Assembly: GCF_018139145.2 (NCBI RefSeq)
Contig: NC_059487.1
Span: 5,477,792 to 5,541,791 of the forward strand
Source: Gymnogyps californianus
Lineage: Eukaryota > Chordata > Aves > Accipitriformes > Cathartidae
DNA: 64,000 bases
Direction: 5' to 3'
A program made the translations under genes and the position numbers. Below, piece after piece: positions 13,669 through 26,872 of this stretch. Each line of letters opens with the position of its first letter. Positions within the stretch are counted from its first letter, which is position 1. The notes beneath the pieces were generated by a model. The model ran no database searches. It had not been told where the DNA came from and saw only the letters and a program-made list of their open reading frames with translations.

Positions 13669-13793
13669 ATGCTCACCAGTCATTTTTCAGGTATAATACC
13701 GCTGATTACATCCATGCAACGAACAACATGGAACGAGACATTGCTCTCCTTCTCCGAATTCTCTACGAGTCTTCGAGAGCTATCAGAAACCAC
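13669..13793 (+). CDS. Candidate single coding exon, product unrecognised
   Basis: A 125-nt block bounded by a plausible 3' splice site (CATTTCACCG, seven T, then AGCAG ending at 13668) and a good donor (CAC then GTAAGA from 13794). Reading from 13671 gives 41 uninterrupted codons. The translation begins AHQSFFRYNTADYIHATNNM and ends with a leucine- and arginine-rich, probably helical piece, LLLRILYESSRAIRNH. Seven CpG dinucleotides fall between 13691 and 13797, far denser than the surrounding AT-rich DNA, which is unusual for neutral vertebrate sequence. An alternative acceptor at 13690 would give a 103-nt exon in the same frame. Against it: the other plus frame (ATG at 13669, 42 codons) and one minus frame are also open, no neighbouring exon was found, and I do not recognise the protein. 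It could instead be a non-coding conserved element. Confidence 0.28.
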
Positions 13794-14262
13794 GTAAGAA
13801 ATACCCTGAATGCAGAAGGTAATCAGCTCCTGGGAGCCTGCTGCTCCTGAATACCCTCACTGAGCGGCTTCCCCACCAGGCTCCTGGCTGTGCCGGAGGA
13901 TGGCTGGGTGCAGCTCTTCCCTTCGGAGAGGTTTCATTTTGTACAAATAATTACTGTGAATTACATGGGAATACAGAGAGGCTGGTTCCACACTGGACTG
14001 GGCAAAGGCTTGAGTATTTTCTTATTTCCTTCCTACATAGTTGCCCCTACTGCTGGGGTTTTACCTATGCTAGTCATCCCCTCTGGGTGTCTCTCACCTG
14101 ATGAAGAATAGACACTTCTTTTTAAAATTTTGTAGTATAGAAAAATAATCTTGAGTCTGATTTTATGCTAATTCACATAGACACTTCTGATAATTTTGTC
14201 TTATGTATATTTATTAGGGTTTTTTTTTCTTCTAACATCATTAGATTTGTTTTGAACTCAAA
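13794..14262. other. Non-coding stretch, nothing recognised
   Basis: Downstream of the candidate exon the frame stays open only briefly before a stop. The rest is unique AT-rich sequence. Confidence 0.5.
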
Positions 14263-14319
14263 GGCCAGTTCCTACACCAGTATAAATCAATGTAACTACA
14301 TTGATTTCAAGGATTGCAG
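14263..14319. repeat. Ancient sauropsid interspersed repeat remnant
   Basis: The sequence GGCCAGTTCCTACACCAG, then TATAAATCAATGTAACTACA, then TTGATTTCAAGG follows the recalled pattern 'ggccagatcct..ctggtgtaaatc..tgtaactccattgacttcaa', a widespread old motif in birds, crocodilians and turtles. It matches the remnant at 8108-8166 in reversed order. The family name is not known to me. Confidence 0.5.
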
Positions 14320-16800
14320 CATCTTTCATTAATTCCTATTTCCAGGGATACTGTAGTTGTCTCTGGGGAAGAAGATATATATATTTTTATGCATTTTGAT
14401 TTAAATCACAAAGAAAAAAGAAACTTTTGTGAGGAATTTAGTTCTGTAGCATGCCATTAAGCATGCAATTAAGGCCTAGTGGTGTTGAATGATCGATACA
14501 ACAGAATCTCAGCCAGCCACCTCCAAAGATTTCTTTAAGTCCTTCCCCTATGCAGTTCCCACTCTATCTTCATAAAAGAGAGACCTGATTCTTGCACAGG
14601 AGACCCTACCATCTTTTTTTTTCTTACTAAGAATAATGTGGCTTCCTTATTTGGATGTACCCTGTTAGCAACCTAAAGGACACATTCCCAGGTAAAACAA
14701 CCCAAGTGTTGGTCTCACTCACTCAGATTCAATCACTTCAAAATAAATTCCAGTTGTTCATCTAATTATTTTTCCCTGCTTTTATTGGTCTGTTTGTGAC
14801 AGGGGTAGTTGCATGCTTTCTTTGAGCTGTAAATTAAATATATACGGAGAGAGAGAAAGAGCATTAGAATTATGCAAAGTGTTTCAATGTTAAAATGGGA
14901 AGTTATGTCTTTAAAAATCATTTCTGGTGTAAAGGTGTATTGTGGTTATATATACATCTTTTCCCACTTTACAGGGAGTTCCCAGTGTGTGCAGTTCTGT
15001 AGCTTCTCTTCCATGCATGCAAAAAGGAGCTTCACATGAAACTGATAATTCTCTCCAGGGAAAGAGAAGCATTGCCTATAGCCAAAATATGTTTTATTAA
15101 AAACAGAATCTTCCTTGTCAGGCCACATCACTCCTGCTGAACTTGAGGGATGCCAAACAATGATGTCAGGTTTGCCACATGCTGATAATGACATCCATGC
15201 CTGGTGCACAGATAAAGCAGCAAGAGCACCTGGCCGATGTCTTCCTCTGAAAACTAACATTTTCTCTCCGTTTTGTGTGATAAGAAGGCATCAGTGCTGG
15301 TGGTTGAAAAACACTTAAGAAAATGAGGTGCTGCACTTGATAACAACAACCCTTCACAGGTCTGTGGGCTGGTGTGTGGTGGAGAAAAGAGGAAGTTCAG
15401 AACTTTAAGAAATGTTTTAGATACTTTTTAAATGTTAAATGTAGCATATATGCACTTCCTCTTTCCCTACTGATTGACCGTCAGTGCAGGTCCCAGCGGA
15501 GGTTGGGACTCTGTTAGGTGGGACATCTCCCAGCACATACCTCTCCTGAGCCTCCAGACATACGGGTAAGGCAGACGGATAACAGACACAGACCATAAGG
15601 GTTTCTGAGCCTCCTATTTGAATGGAGGAAGTAAGGTAACGAAAAGGAAATCATAATCTGGCACTGAATTAATTACTTCACAACACATGGCATTAAAAAA
15701 ATGTATTCTGGTAAGTGGATGGCTTTGCAGCTATATCCTGGAATAGGTCTGGTCTTTGATTCTTCTGTCTCCCATTTTCACTCCCCACAGCCCCTCTGTA
15801 GCTTTGCATCGCTACAGCACTTTATAGCTAACTACACTAACTGACTGCAGTACCTGCAGGTCCCAGTGCGGCACTGGCAACGTTGCCTCTCTACCATGAC
15901 TGGAACAATAACTACAAATCCTGAGCTTGACAAGTCATTGAACTAACTCTCTTCCTGGTTAGTGCGGTTCTCTCTCCTTGTTGCAAACAATAGTGGAATC
16001 ATGAGACGTGACAAGAGACCAAGATAAGGGACCTTAGGCCACCACAGAGCCTTGGACTCTCTAGTTTGGGAAAGTATTTTCCTTATTTTTCTTTTTTTTA
16101 CCCATGTCTAGGTTTACACGTACATGATGTAACATCAGTTGGCACGGTGACAATCCCATGTAAAGAGGCATTACTGTCCCTTGAATTCAATGAATCAGAT
16201 TTGCATAGGAAAGAAAATCTGTTTTGATCTGGTTTGCTCTGTTCGGGTCCACATTTTCAGTCCCTGGAGCTAAAACTGGTGAGTGACTCAGTCATCAGTA
16301 GTCTTTGAATTGGAGAACTGGGCCCATCAGAAAGTTTTCCGCCTCCAGTGCTTTCTCTAGGAAAACTGGACTGTCGTTCTGGGAGTGCTGGAGAGAGAGA
16401 ACTATTGGGTTAAAGTTGCACAAAGAATAGTCAACACCAAGAGGCCAAGTTGCTATTCATTTTTGCTTTAGTGCCTTTAACCTCAGGATAATAATTAGAA
16501 CCATAATGTGGACATTAATTGTCACAACACACATAAAGATCTAAATAACCCCATTAAGTAGATGTATTTTACAGCACACCTCATACCAGTTCCAAAGGAA
16601 AGGGTAGGCAGGGCAATTCTCCAGTGGTTCTGTCCCTGCAATCCAAACCATGTTTCACGGATCTCTGTGCTGGATATTTAGCCTAACGTTTTTGGCAGTC
16701 TTCTGGCAACTTTTAAATCTTTACAGGTGCTATTATTGAGGTGTCAGTTGTCATGGAGAACCAGATAATATTTCACGACATAAAAATACCCCATAATCAT
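14320..16800. other. Non-coding stretch, nothing recognised
   Basis: AT-rich unique sequence with a short (AT)n run near 14375-14384 and a GAGAGAGAAAGAGA run near 14847-14862. No gene or mobile element is supported. Confidence 0.5.
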
Positions 16801-17155
16801 TTCAGATGGTTGATGATATTGCTGCTAGGCATAGTCGAACTCTTCTTCACATCACTGGAGATTGAGGCTTTCCCTCTGCTCCGCGCAGCCCAGATATAAT
16901 CCCTTCTGATTAGAGCCTTTTCTCTTTGATGCTCCCCTTTGTCATCCACACACTGGGAAAATTGCTCTGTATTGAGTTACATGCTTTGTGCAGTTTGCGT
17001 AGTTGTCTTTTTTAACATGGAAGCAAAGCAGTCTGTGCCTGAGCAGTGATAGGATTCTGACTTCTAGTAAATCTTTGATTAATGAAGCTCAGGTAAACAG
17101 ATTAGTCATTAACCTTTGCTTCTCGTGATAAGATTACTTATTGATGTAGAATAGT
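16801..17155. promoter_or_regulatory. Possible conserved non-coding element
   Basis: Unique sequence with motif clusters typical of developmental enhancers: TTTGATTAATGAAGC at about 17073-17087, then GATTAGTCATTAACC, CTTTGCTTC and TGATAAGATTAC. These include homeodomain-type TAAT cores and a GATA-type GATAAG. It has no simple repeats and no good open frame. This is a composition-based guess with no alignment behind it. Confidence 0.2.
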
Positions 17156-20009
17156 TGTACTGCTCCCATGCTGCCAAGGATGGGAATCTTGCTTTCCTTC
17201 AGACTTCAAGAATCTTCCCACCATCTAACAAGACCTCCCTTTTGGATGGGGATATTAGAGAGCTGCTGCCTCTGCAGGGAGTTATCTATTTCCTATGGGA
17301 TCTCACTGCATCCAGGGCACTTAAATGCAAACATTAATAGGCACTGCCCAAGAGTAGATTGTGCTATTTGTATCTCTTGCTCTATATTTTTGCTAGACAG
17401 CTGTCAGTGAGGGCAACTCAGCTGAGACAGAGGGGAAATACACACAAAATGAGCCAAGTTTTAAAAGAAAAGGTACACTGTGAAGCCATGGCTGTGCAGG
17501 ACAATTGCTTAAACCCTTGACAAAGGCCAAATCTTTGGTGGCAGACCAGGAAATCATTGCATAATATCCATGTCTGTAGACAAACAGAAGGCAGCTTTAA
17601 ATCCATTTAAAATTGGCTTAATTCTGGGCTCTTTATCTGCTGTACAGGTCTCCTAGGATGGGCAAGAGCAACCTATGAGCTGAGGGCAACAAGAGAACCA
17701 GGGACAAATAGTCTTTTATCCCTGCCAGCTCCACCAGGTCTTTTTACCTGTAGTCATGCTACTAATGGCCTCTGTGAAGGAAATGAATGGTCTTCCATCA
17801 TTGTGTAAGGAGAGTTACAGATTCAGCCATTGAATAGAAAACCACTGGGCACTCCTTTGTGACCTTCACTGCAGTGCTGCTTGTCTGGGTAGGGTTTGCA
17901 CCCTCCCTGACTCCCAGAGCTAGCTCCACCGGTCTCCATGGGTGCGGAGATTCATCTACAGGAGGAATAGAACTAGATCCAGAAAAGGGTCTTATCTTTA
18001 CATGATCTGCAAATTTAAATGTGAGAAGGTTATGTAGGACTAAAGAACAGAAGTGGCCTATGCCTACATGCAGTCTACAAAAGCAGAGGGAATTCAAATT
18101 ACACACTGATCTAATTCATTGATCTTTAATATAATGGATGATATTTAAATCTGCAGACATTTACATTGCAGTCTTGAATGCAAAGAATTACAAACAGAAT
18201 AGATAGCTGAAGCTTCATGTTTTCTAGCTGATCAGCAGACTGAGTTTCATGTTTGCGCATTCCTTTTCGCATCTTGTAAACCCCTGTCTTCACTCCCATT
18301 TTAGTCCTGTGATCCCCTGTGCACACAGCTATTAGCAGATGGAAATCTAGCAACCTGATCTGTAGGCCCAGTTGGGTAATCAAACATTTAATTGCTAACA
18401 ATTATCCATTAATGCTTATAAATTAGGTTGCCAAACTACTTCTACAGACTACAAATATTTGCATCCAGACTTGTCTGCAAAAATTGAAGATGCATGTGAA
18501 AAGCTATACCACAATGACCAACGCTGCCATTTTCATCTTGTCTCTTCAGACAGAAACAGAAAATGCAAACATTTGCTGCATCAGAAAAGTAACCAGAAAA
18601 TTAGAAGTTGAACTTGAGGGAATCATGAAAATCAGGTCCTAAGTCAAATTCCAAGCTTGCTTGATTTCTCTCTTATTAAGACTCTTCCTCGTTCTCGCCC
18701 TTCTGTCTTGCTTCTTCCTCTGGACTTCCCAGCACCTTGATTAAACATTTGCCTCAACCCTAGGAATATATATTGGTCCAGAGGGCTTATTTTATTCTGA
18801 ATTACTTCCTGGTATTAATCATGATTTTTTTATGACCTGTCATGCATCGAGGAATGCTTGTTTATTAAAATAAAGTATAACAACATGATTTCAGGTAGCA
18901 CTTCAGAGGTGAACATGTGCTTTCTACTAACACTCCTAACTAGGAGAAACTGTAACCCTCTCCAGTAAGAACAAACTACATTGCTATGCAGAAAATGTAA
19001 ACCTATTCTATAAAAGGGTTCCAGTTCCCATCCTGTTAAGTAAGTTTTGCCTTTTTATAATTGCTTACTTTCTACTGTCTGGTTTATTAAAGCAATGTGG
19101 TTATGATCTTGCCCATGTAACCTCTCTCTTTGCTCGCAAGGGAAATGTTGGAGTGGTATTGCAAGCATTGGGACTTCAAGGCTACATTTAAATTAGTAAA
19201 TTCAAACGTGTTTGGAAGCATTCCCAGGACCAGAACAAAACTGTTTATACAGTCAACTGCTAAGCTGTTCTCTGGCATGAATATGTGGCCCATTCCAACT
19301 CCTTCTCTCCCTGAATGGTTCGTGGGCACAGCATGGCCAAGGGACCGGTCCCAGAGGCAGTGCACATGCAACTCCCACTTCTTTGTAGGATAAATGAGTT
19401 TACTAGCATAGATGCTGACCATTGTCCACCAGCTGGCTTTGGTGCTTATTCCTGGGTGCATTTTATTTACCTGACGAGGCAGAACCAAAATGTCTCGAAC
19501 TTAGTACCCAGGCAGACAATTTTCTTTGCAGAATCACATTGATTTGAGGCAAATTTGGTACATGGCAGGGACCGGAATTAGCCACTATCATGTACAGTAA
19601 AAGGTGATGCATATGCAAAATTAGGCTCCCAGTCACAATCTTGGGTACATATCAGTTGGGTCTGAACAGTGCAAAAGCTGAGCGTAATAAAGATGGGAAG
19701 CAAGGCCCTCAGCTGAAAACTAATGTCTCTTGTTGCAGTATCAGGCTCAAATACTCTGCCAAGGAAATAGTGCCAGAGCAACTGCAGAAAGAAGAGGGTG
19801 TGACGGTTTAATGGGGTTTTAGTACAATATGATATATTTTTTTTAATTTGCCTGAGTGTTTTATTCTTTTTAAGTAACTCTGAAGGGATCATCTAATTCT
19901 ATAGATAAGCCATGTGTAGTCACCAGCCCAACACACTGTTGCCAAAGTAATTGAAATAGCTGCTGAACACAACACTTGCTTTTACTGAGAATGCAAGAAG
20001 TTGTTCAAG
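17156..20009. other. Non-coding stretch, nothing recognised
   Basis: Unique AT-leaning sequence. Several overlapping short open frames run in both directions (for example about 19087-19488) without protein motifs. No repeat family was identified. Confidence 0.5.
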
Positions 20010-20100
20010 GACTACATGCTTTCTCTCTTTCTCTCTCTCTCTTTTTCTCCCTCCCCTGGGGTCTCTCTCCCCTCTTTTCCATGTTTTTTTCTCTTCCTTG
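20010..20100 (+). repeat. Polypyrimidine CT-rich tract
   Basis: A strongly pyrimidine-biased stretch of TCTCTC and TTTCTC units running into CTCCCTCCCC and more CT runs, with only a few interrupting purines. Such tracts can form triplex DNA and vary in length. No exon with a good donor follows it that I could support. Confidence 0.7.
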
Positions 20101-20589
20101 ATGCCCAAGATGGTTCCATTAGTCTTGCAAATATTAATTCTCAATGCAAACAGAATGTGTCAGGTACAGGAGGATGTAAATGGAAAATTAATTGAGGAGC
20201 AACGTGTAGACTCATGTTATACGATGTCCTCAGCATGCATACTCAAGCAGAAGCCAGTCATTGACTTGCTGCCCCTCAAAAACCCTCCCACACATGGAAC
20301 ACAAGGCTGGGCTGCTGGAGACCGAAGACGTGCACACTAGCTTTTTAAACAGTGCCTGATAATCAATTATTCTTTTTTTGGTTTTGTTGTTATAGGTTCA
20401 CTGTTACATAGTAGGCCTGACTGCATAGCCAGAACAGAGCCACTGCCCTTCACTTGCTCGAGGCCTGACCCCAATACTGCCCCAGGAGAGCCATGAAGCA
20501 AGGCTTTTTCACAGTCCTCTTTATAAGGCAATCAGTCCTGCAGTAAAGGTCAGGCTATCTTCAGCTGGAAAGTTGCTTTTAACCTGCTC
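20101..20589. other. Non-coding stretch, nothing recognised
   Basis: Unique sequence with no supported feature. Confidence 0.5.
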
Positions 20590-20622
20590 TGGTCAGTAGT
20601 GGTCAAAAAACATTACTGACCA
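20590..20622 (+). repeat. Short inverted repeat (12-bp stem, 9-nt loop)
   Basis: TGGTCAGTAGTG (590-601 of this kilobase) pairs with CATTACTGACCA (611-622) across a loop of GTCAAAAAA. Eleven pairs are Watson-Crick and one is G-U if transcribed from the plus strand. It could be a hairpin in RNA or DNA. It is too short for a typical pre-miRNA, and the surrounding sequence does not extend the stem. Confidence 0.6.
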
Positions 20623-23293
20623 CTGTTCATTGCTGTGCGTAGGAGATGGTTGTCGTTTTTGGAGCTTCTTGCTGATCTTTGACAATGCAGAGTACGTAAA
20701 TTGATCGATGAATTTTACTGCTTTATCTGTTTCATAAATTGTCCACAGATTATGATATTGTTCAAATCATTTGCTACAGATGCTTTTTGAAAAAAGAAAT
20801 TTCTTGAACAGTTCATAGCAATTACTTGTAATCTATGTTATTTTGACTAGACTCTGTTGCTGACATAGTGATTTTTTTTGGCTCATTGATTAGAAGAGTT
20901 TTAGATTTCTGAATTATTATATTTGTAGGTAAGAATTCAGAATTTGGTTTCAGTTAATAGACTTTCAGTCCAGAAGAGATAATAGTTCACTCACTCCACC
21001 TCCTTGAACGGCACAGGCCAGAGATTTCAGGCGGTTCTTTCCCCCCATACTTTGATGTATGAGTACATTTGACAAAGCGTTATCTCCTAGAAAATTATTC
21101 AGTCTTTCTTTTAAGCCATATAGAATTCTCCTGCTTTCAATAAAAACCCCAGATGTTCCCATGACTTCCCCCTCATTAAAATAATTTGCTACAGTATTCC
21201 TGGGAAACTAGTAGAAGTAGCTGAGAATACGAGCAGAATTCGCAATGAATTTTCACACACTTTTTAATATTTTCCCAGCAAAAGTTTCACACTTACGGGT
21301 GGAGGTTTGGGCTGTTGCTGCTCACTTTTATCCAGACTCATTATACCTGGTTTAGTGACATCATCAGTCTAGACCACCCTTTCTCTGGTCAATGGAGAAA
21401 AATAAGCTTTCCCAGGTGGATTGCACTTTCCAAGGCTGGTCTCTCTACTGACTGCAATAGGAGGCTAGAACAACAAGTGCATACCTTAAGTACCCCAACT
21501 AGATATTTAAATTTAGGTGGGAAATACACTGGCTCTACCTGCTTATCCCTAGGGTTAGTTCTTGGAGAGAAGGGATGGGGCACAATGCTGGAATCACACA
21601 AGGAAATCTGTCACCCTTCTATCTCTAGCAGTTCTTACTGGTTTTTTCTGGTAGCACTGAGGTCTATTTTAAAGAATCCATCAGGCTGAAAGTTGTTTCC
21701 ACTTGTGCTGAAATTATGCTAACTGTATTTCTCAGCCTTATCAACAGCATCCTGACTCTTTTTTTACTTACCAGGGAAAGGAAGAGGCCAGATCTTTGAC
21801 ATGCACAACATTAACTTTCTGAATCCTACTTTATTTCAGAATTTATTTCAGATCATTTCTATTTATTTTGGACACATTCTGAGATCATGTCTATAGAGAT
21901 TTCTGGAGGAAAGTACAGCTGATGATACAAAGCGTTTTGCTTTTTTCTCTTAACCTCCCCCTGATCACCACTGACAACAGTCTTTCTGAGACGACTCTGC
22001 CTTCTTTCACATTTCCATTTTCGCTCTTCCCCTCAATACAGTTTCTCTGCACTCAGCAGCCTGCAAGCAGTGCTGGAAAGTCTTCCAGTAAATGTCTCAT
22101 TTAAAGAGTGAAGAAGCCTGAATTAAATAGGGCAGGGACTCTTGCTGGCCCGAGTTAATGGAGATGTCTTTTAGCGAGATGCCAGCTCTAGACAGTTCAG
22201 CTCTGCCAGCGTCGTGACAAACCTTCCCCCCACAGTTTAACAGTATATGAACAATGATCTGCTATGAAGCTGTGTGATGGCCTTTGGATTGGACTGTGGC
22301 TCATTTTTAGGTGTTTTCTCTTAATTCAGGGCCACAGCTTATGACCTCATATAAGTGAATGAGAACAGCAAGAAAACTGAGTCCTGGAACCAGGACTGGC
22401 TGTCTTTGGCTTAAAGGTACACTAGAAACCCCTTCATCTTGGTCCAGTCTTGTTAATAAATCATGTTGTATCCTGCAACCAGTGGAAAATATGGATGTGT
22501 CTACATGATATCTATAGAAGACAACCTGACAAGTCTGGAATGTGAAATAATTCTGATTGGTGTAACTGAAGCCAGAATTTGGTACAATGTTGTCCAGCAG
22601 CTGGAAATTTCATGATCATAATGGTGGTTCTCTCCAGTCTCTAGAGAAAAAGTATCTAGTAGTGGAAGATGATGTACTGGTAGTGATGCATTGCAATTAT
22701 AAGGTTGGAGCTCTTAAAAATTAGCACTGCTCTTGAAGCTTCCAAAACCATGCCAATTTGTACTATGGAGCAATCATTAGGGTAATGAACAATTTTTCTT
22801 GGGTGGTATCTGCCATCACTTGACAATTTCATAAATGGGAACATTCCAGAAGTGACAAAACTTCCATCATTGCTGAAAAAAAGAAAAGTTAATTAAACCC
22901 AAGCTTTCTTTTCTGAAGTACACACTCTCAGAGCATGAGCACACACAGAAAGTTTCGCTACTAATGCTTTTTTTGGTGCAGCAAACCATCTTGTGTTTTC
23001 ACATATACTTCCAACAGTAGAAGTTTCCTCATTTTGACAAAATGTGTTCCTTATATTTTTAGAGCTGGGTTAAAACTTCATTGCTGAGGGGAGGAGACAG
23101 GGCAGTCACACAGCCACTCTCCGCTACACGATGCGGAGCAAATGTCAGAAGTGCTGAAGCTAATGGGGAAGCGACAGTGCCCTTTGCTTCCCTGCCCCTG
23201 CCCTCCACTTCTCCCTTCCTCCCTGTGTCTGACCTCTTGCACCAGGAAACCTGCCCTTGGTTTGCAGATTGTTCTGCTGCTACCCTGCCTGAG
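20623..23293. other. Non-coding stretch, nothing recognised
   Basis: AT-rich unique sequence. No gene, RNA or mobile element is supported. Confidence 0.5.
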
Positions 23294-23317
23294 AAACAAA
23301 CAAACAAACAAACAAAC
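23294..23317 (+). repeat. (AAAC)n microsatellite
   Basis: About six perfect AAAC units preceded by GAG and followed by AG. The surrounding sequence is unique. Confidence 0.9.
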
Positions 23318-26300
23318 AGAAACTCCCATCTGTGCAGAGAAGATACCGTTAATATATAACCACGAGGATCAGAAAAACTAGTGAGAGTGCAAACAAGGGC
23401 AAGAACATGTTTGCAGTGTGTTCAGGATGGATTGCCCAACACTGAGGGAAGCAAAACACAAAAGTTACACTTCCACCAGACAACATGAGTGACTTGTCAA
23501 AAAAAGAGGTTTAAAGACTACACTTGCCTTCCCTCACCTGCCTCTCTCTTTTCCCCCGACTGCTTTCCTCTTGTCCAGTAGATAGGTTGTGATTAAATCT
23601 TCCTAAACAGGAAAGAAATGTTACATTTATACATTTCTCAAAAAAGTAAAGAATTGTCAAATGAAAAACGAGGATGACTTTGCAGAGGATAAGCACAGAG
23701 GAGGAAGAGCTTCCCAAGCCTGGGCTGTACACAGGGGTGGCCACAGTTCACATCCCACCACCACGAGATGGTTCAGGACTTTTCACCTGGAGGCAATGGC
23801 TCACACTGCACTGAGCACTGGGCAAGGTAACACCCAGTATCTTCCTCACCTCAGGTTTCATCAGAGAAGCAGGACTAACCCACATCACCATCCATCACTG
23901 TATTCCTGAAAAGAGTGGGTTAATAGTTCACAAAAATCAATAAAAGATTGCTGTGATGGGAGAGCCATCCTGGAATAACAGAGTGATTTTTCCTGCCAGC
24001 AATACTCTCACATTTACTAAGAGAGCAGAAGCTGCGATATCTAATTCTGACTCGAAGTCTAGCGTCCTCCACCTCCTCTGCTAGTTACTTTTCTATCAAG
24101 GCTGTAGCTGATGGTGATGTTAAACCAAACAGCCAGGACTGTTCTTGTGTCCTGGGCACATGCAATGGAGAGCACAGCAGGGTTCATGCTCCCTGGCTGA
24201 ATTTCCTCGGTGTTACCACCCAGCAACAACCCATGAAGCTCATTGCTGCAGAGAGTCCTGGATGTTGAAATGCACCCAGTCTCTTAGGGCTTCCCCCTTG
24301 CATAATCTGTCTTTTCACTCCTCATTTTTTCCTGTCTTTTTTTTTTCATTTTTTTTCTCAAATGATCTCACTAGAATATACAGTGGCCAATACTCTTTAG
24401 ATCTATTAAAAAGGCTGTAGACATGGTTTATATCCTCAATTCCCGTTTCAGACTACCTCAAGAGCCAATTTTTTAAGACTGTCAGAGCAGTGTCCCACAG
24501 GTGACCAGGGTTCAAAGCTCCTTGAGACAGTCAGTCAGTTGTTCAGGAGTTGCACGAGCTTTTGCAGTTAGAGAAAAGAACATTATTACAGCAAGAAAGC
24601 AGGATTAAGATCTGACACTTCTGCTTGAAGCTTGACCCAGCAACTTTGAACCCACTGACAAAGCCTCCTGATGCGCCCACGTAGGATCATCACCTTTGCT
24701 TCAGCCCAGCCCTTGGCTCCAGCACCACTTGCTCCAGTGCACGCAGGAGGATTTCACTGGGGAACAACAATAATGGAAACAACATAACATTGTATTAAGA
24801 ACACATATGCAAATATACACGTTTGGCTATATTGTTCTGTTGGGCTGCTTTTACCATAGATCTAATCTCTTCACCTTTGGCATTGAAAATGTGTTTTAAT
24901 TAACCCACTAGCAAAACATTAGACTGAGACAGTCTGATCATTTTTAACTTTATTTTCCTGAATGAAAACAATGCTGGCCAAATTTACTGTACACTGTCAC
25001 CTTAATTACCTGTCTTAGACAATCCCTTTCCTACTCACTTGCAGTTTATCACAGTACAACACAAAAACTCTTCCTCTAAAAAAAACTTTAAATGCTTCTG
25101 AGATTCAAACCGTAGATTGCTTGTGCAGCTATAATCTTAAAAAACATCTGCTACATTTGTGTGGTAAAGGAAGTCTCTTTAGAATACAGCCTTTGATTTC
25201 TATAAAAGACAAATCAGGCCACATGTTTTTGTTTTGAATGCTTCTCATCACAAGAGGAAATTTTCTGCAGCTTGGAATTTTGAAGGCATGAAAAATGTAT
25301 TTATTTTTTTAAACAAAGAGCGTACATAAGAACATCAACAAAACTCCTCGGAAGTGTTAAAAACCGTTCCTCTATCATCTTTAAAGAAACACTAACGACT
25401 GTCTGACCCACATTTTGATCTACCTTTCTGTCTTAAATTTATCTGGGTCATATCGTGTCCTTGATCCAGGCATGTAACTCCCACTGACATCTCAGACCTT
25501 AGGAGGTTCACTCATCATTAGTTCTGAAGCTGCTAATAGCCCCGACTAGCAGAAGATTAGGAGGTTTCACTGGGCTTTTTTTATTTGTCTCCCAGAGAAA
25601 GTGTGTTGATAGTAGTGGTTTGACAAACTGGGTTTGACACCAGTGTGAATTGAAGGTATGAATCGATGGTACCTTGTGGCCTAGTGAGTCCAGAACAGAT
25701 TTTTTTTGCCTGATTCTGAAGTAGCTATTTTTTAAGAAACTATTAAAAAATAAAAGCTTCTGGCTCTTCATGAGGAACCCTTCATTTTAGATTTTAAAAT
25801 TGTTCTGTTGCAGCCCATTTCCTCCACCTACATCTCCTCTCTCTTCCTCATGGAGATACTAGAAATGCCTTTGCCAATCTTCTTCAAAACCAACCACACT
25901 TGTAGAGGGTCATCTTTTATACTTACCAACTACTCAAATGCTTCATACTCTGGCTCTTTTCTCTGCTCCTTTCCCCCAGAAACTGATGAGAAGCTTTCAG
26001 CTAAAATGGCCCCTGTTGTCCTTCCTCTCCCCCAACCACTGCAAACTAAGGCTCAAATCCTGCCTAACGCGGGCTCTTACTCCTCAGTGTGGAAGCACAT
26101 GGTTCGATGCTTCCCTCATTCAGGGCAAAACGAGTCTGCACCTTCCCGCTGCAAGCTGGGGGCAGGAAGGGAGCAGGGGGACGCGTTGCAGGAGCACGGC
26201 TCAGCTCCGTGCGGCCAGTTAGATCAGTAGCACGTCTAAAGTAGTGCAGCTCTAAAACACAATGTGAATTGTCTTTCACTGATGGAAGATGAGCCAAATG

Positions 26301-26834
26301 AACAGCCAGTATCTCCCCTTTGATGAGCTTCTGACTTCCAAGATTATTTTTATTTTTGCACGCTAGAAATATATTTTTGCCATGATTTGAAATGCAAAAG
26401 CTAGTGTTCTGCAAAATGAAGACACTGATACAGAAAAATAATTATGATTAAATTTTTAAAACTCAGATCACCAACCTCATAGCAAATCCCTTACATTTTT
26501 GGAGGTCTGTCAAGCAGGTATGACTAAAAAGTGTCCTGCTGATAGCAGCTGTGACCTGGAGCACATCCTTTTAAGTGATAACTGCTGTCAAAGTGGGGAG
26601 ACAAGCAACGAGGGCAGAAAGGTACTTCAGTTGTAGCAGCTTGCATAGCTCTCATATAATTTGTATTTTCACTCAGTGGAAATACTTCATTAACTGTCAA
26701 TTATTTTGTTTTGTGAAGGAATTGTTTTCACTCATTTTTCTTATAGTCACTCAGTGTTAAGCAGGCTTTCACTCATCCCATGTTTTAATGCCAAAGTTTC
26801 AAAATTCATATACACAAGCCCCTGTCAACCTTAG
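23318..26834. other. Non-coding stretch, nothing recognised
   Basis: Mostly AT-rich unique sequence. A small GC- and CpG-richer patch at about 26065-26222 includes a GCACGG...CCGTGC inverted repeat near 26193-26212. Two overlapping plus-strand frames of 140 and 94 codons cross this patch without a recognisable motif, so I do not call a gene. Confidence 0.5.
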
Positions 26835-26872
26835 GTCTTGTCCAAAGCTCACTGAAATCAATACCAAGATAC
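26835..26872. repeat. Weak ancient repeat remnant
   Basis: CTTGTCCAAAGCTCACTGAAATCAA followed by TACCAAGAT weakly follows the old sauropsid motif 'cccattgaagtcaatgggaag'. The similarity is short and could be chance. Confidence 0.2.

Noticed and set aside
25808..26230. 140-codon plus-strand frame
   Set aside because: It overlaps a second open plus frame and a 116-codon minus frame in a locally GC-rich patch. No recognisable protein.
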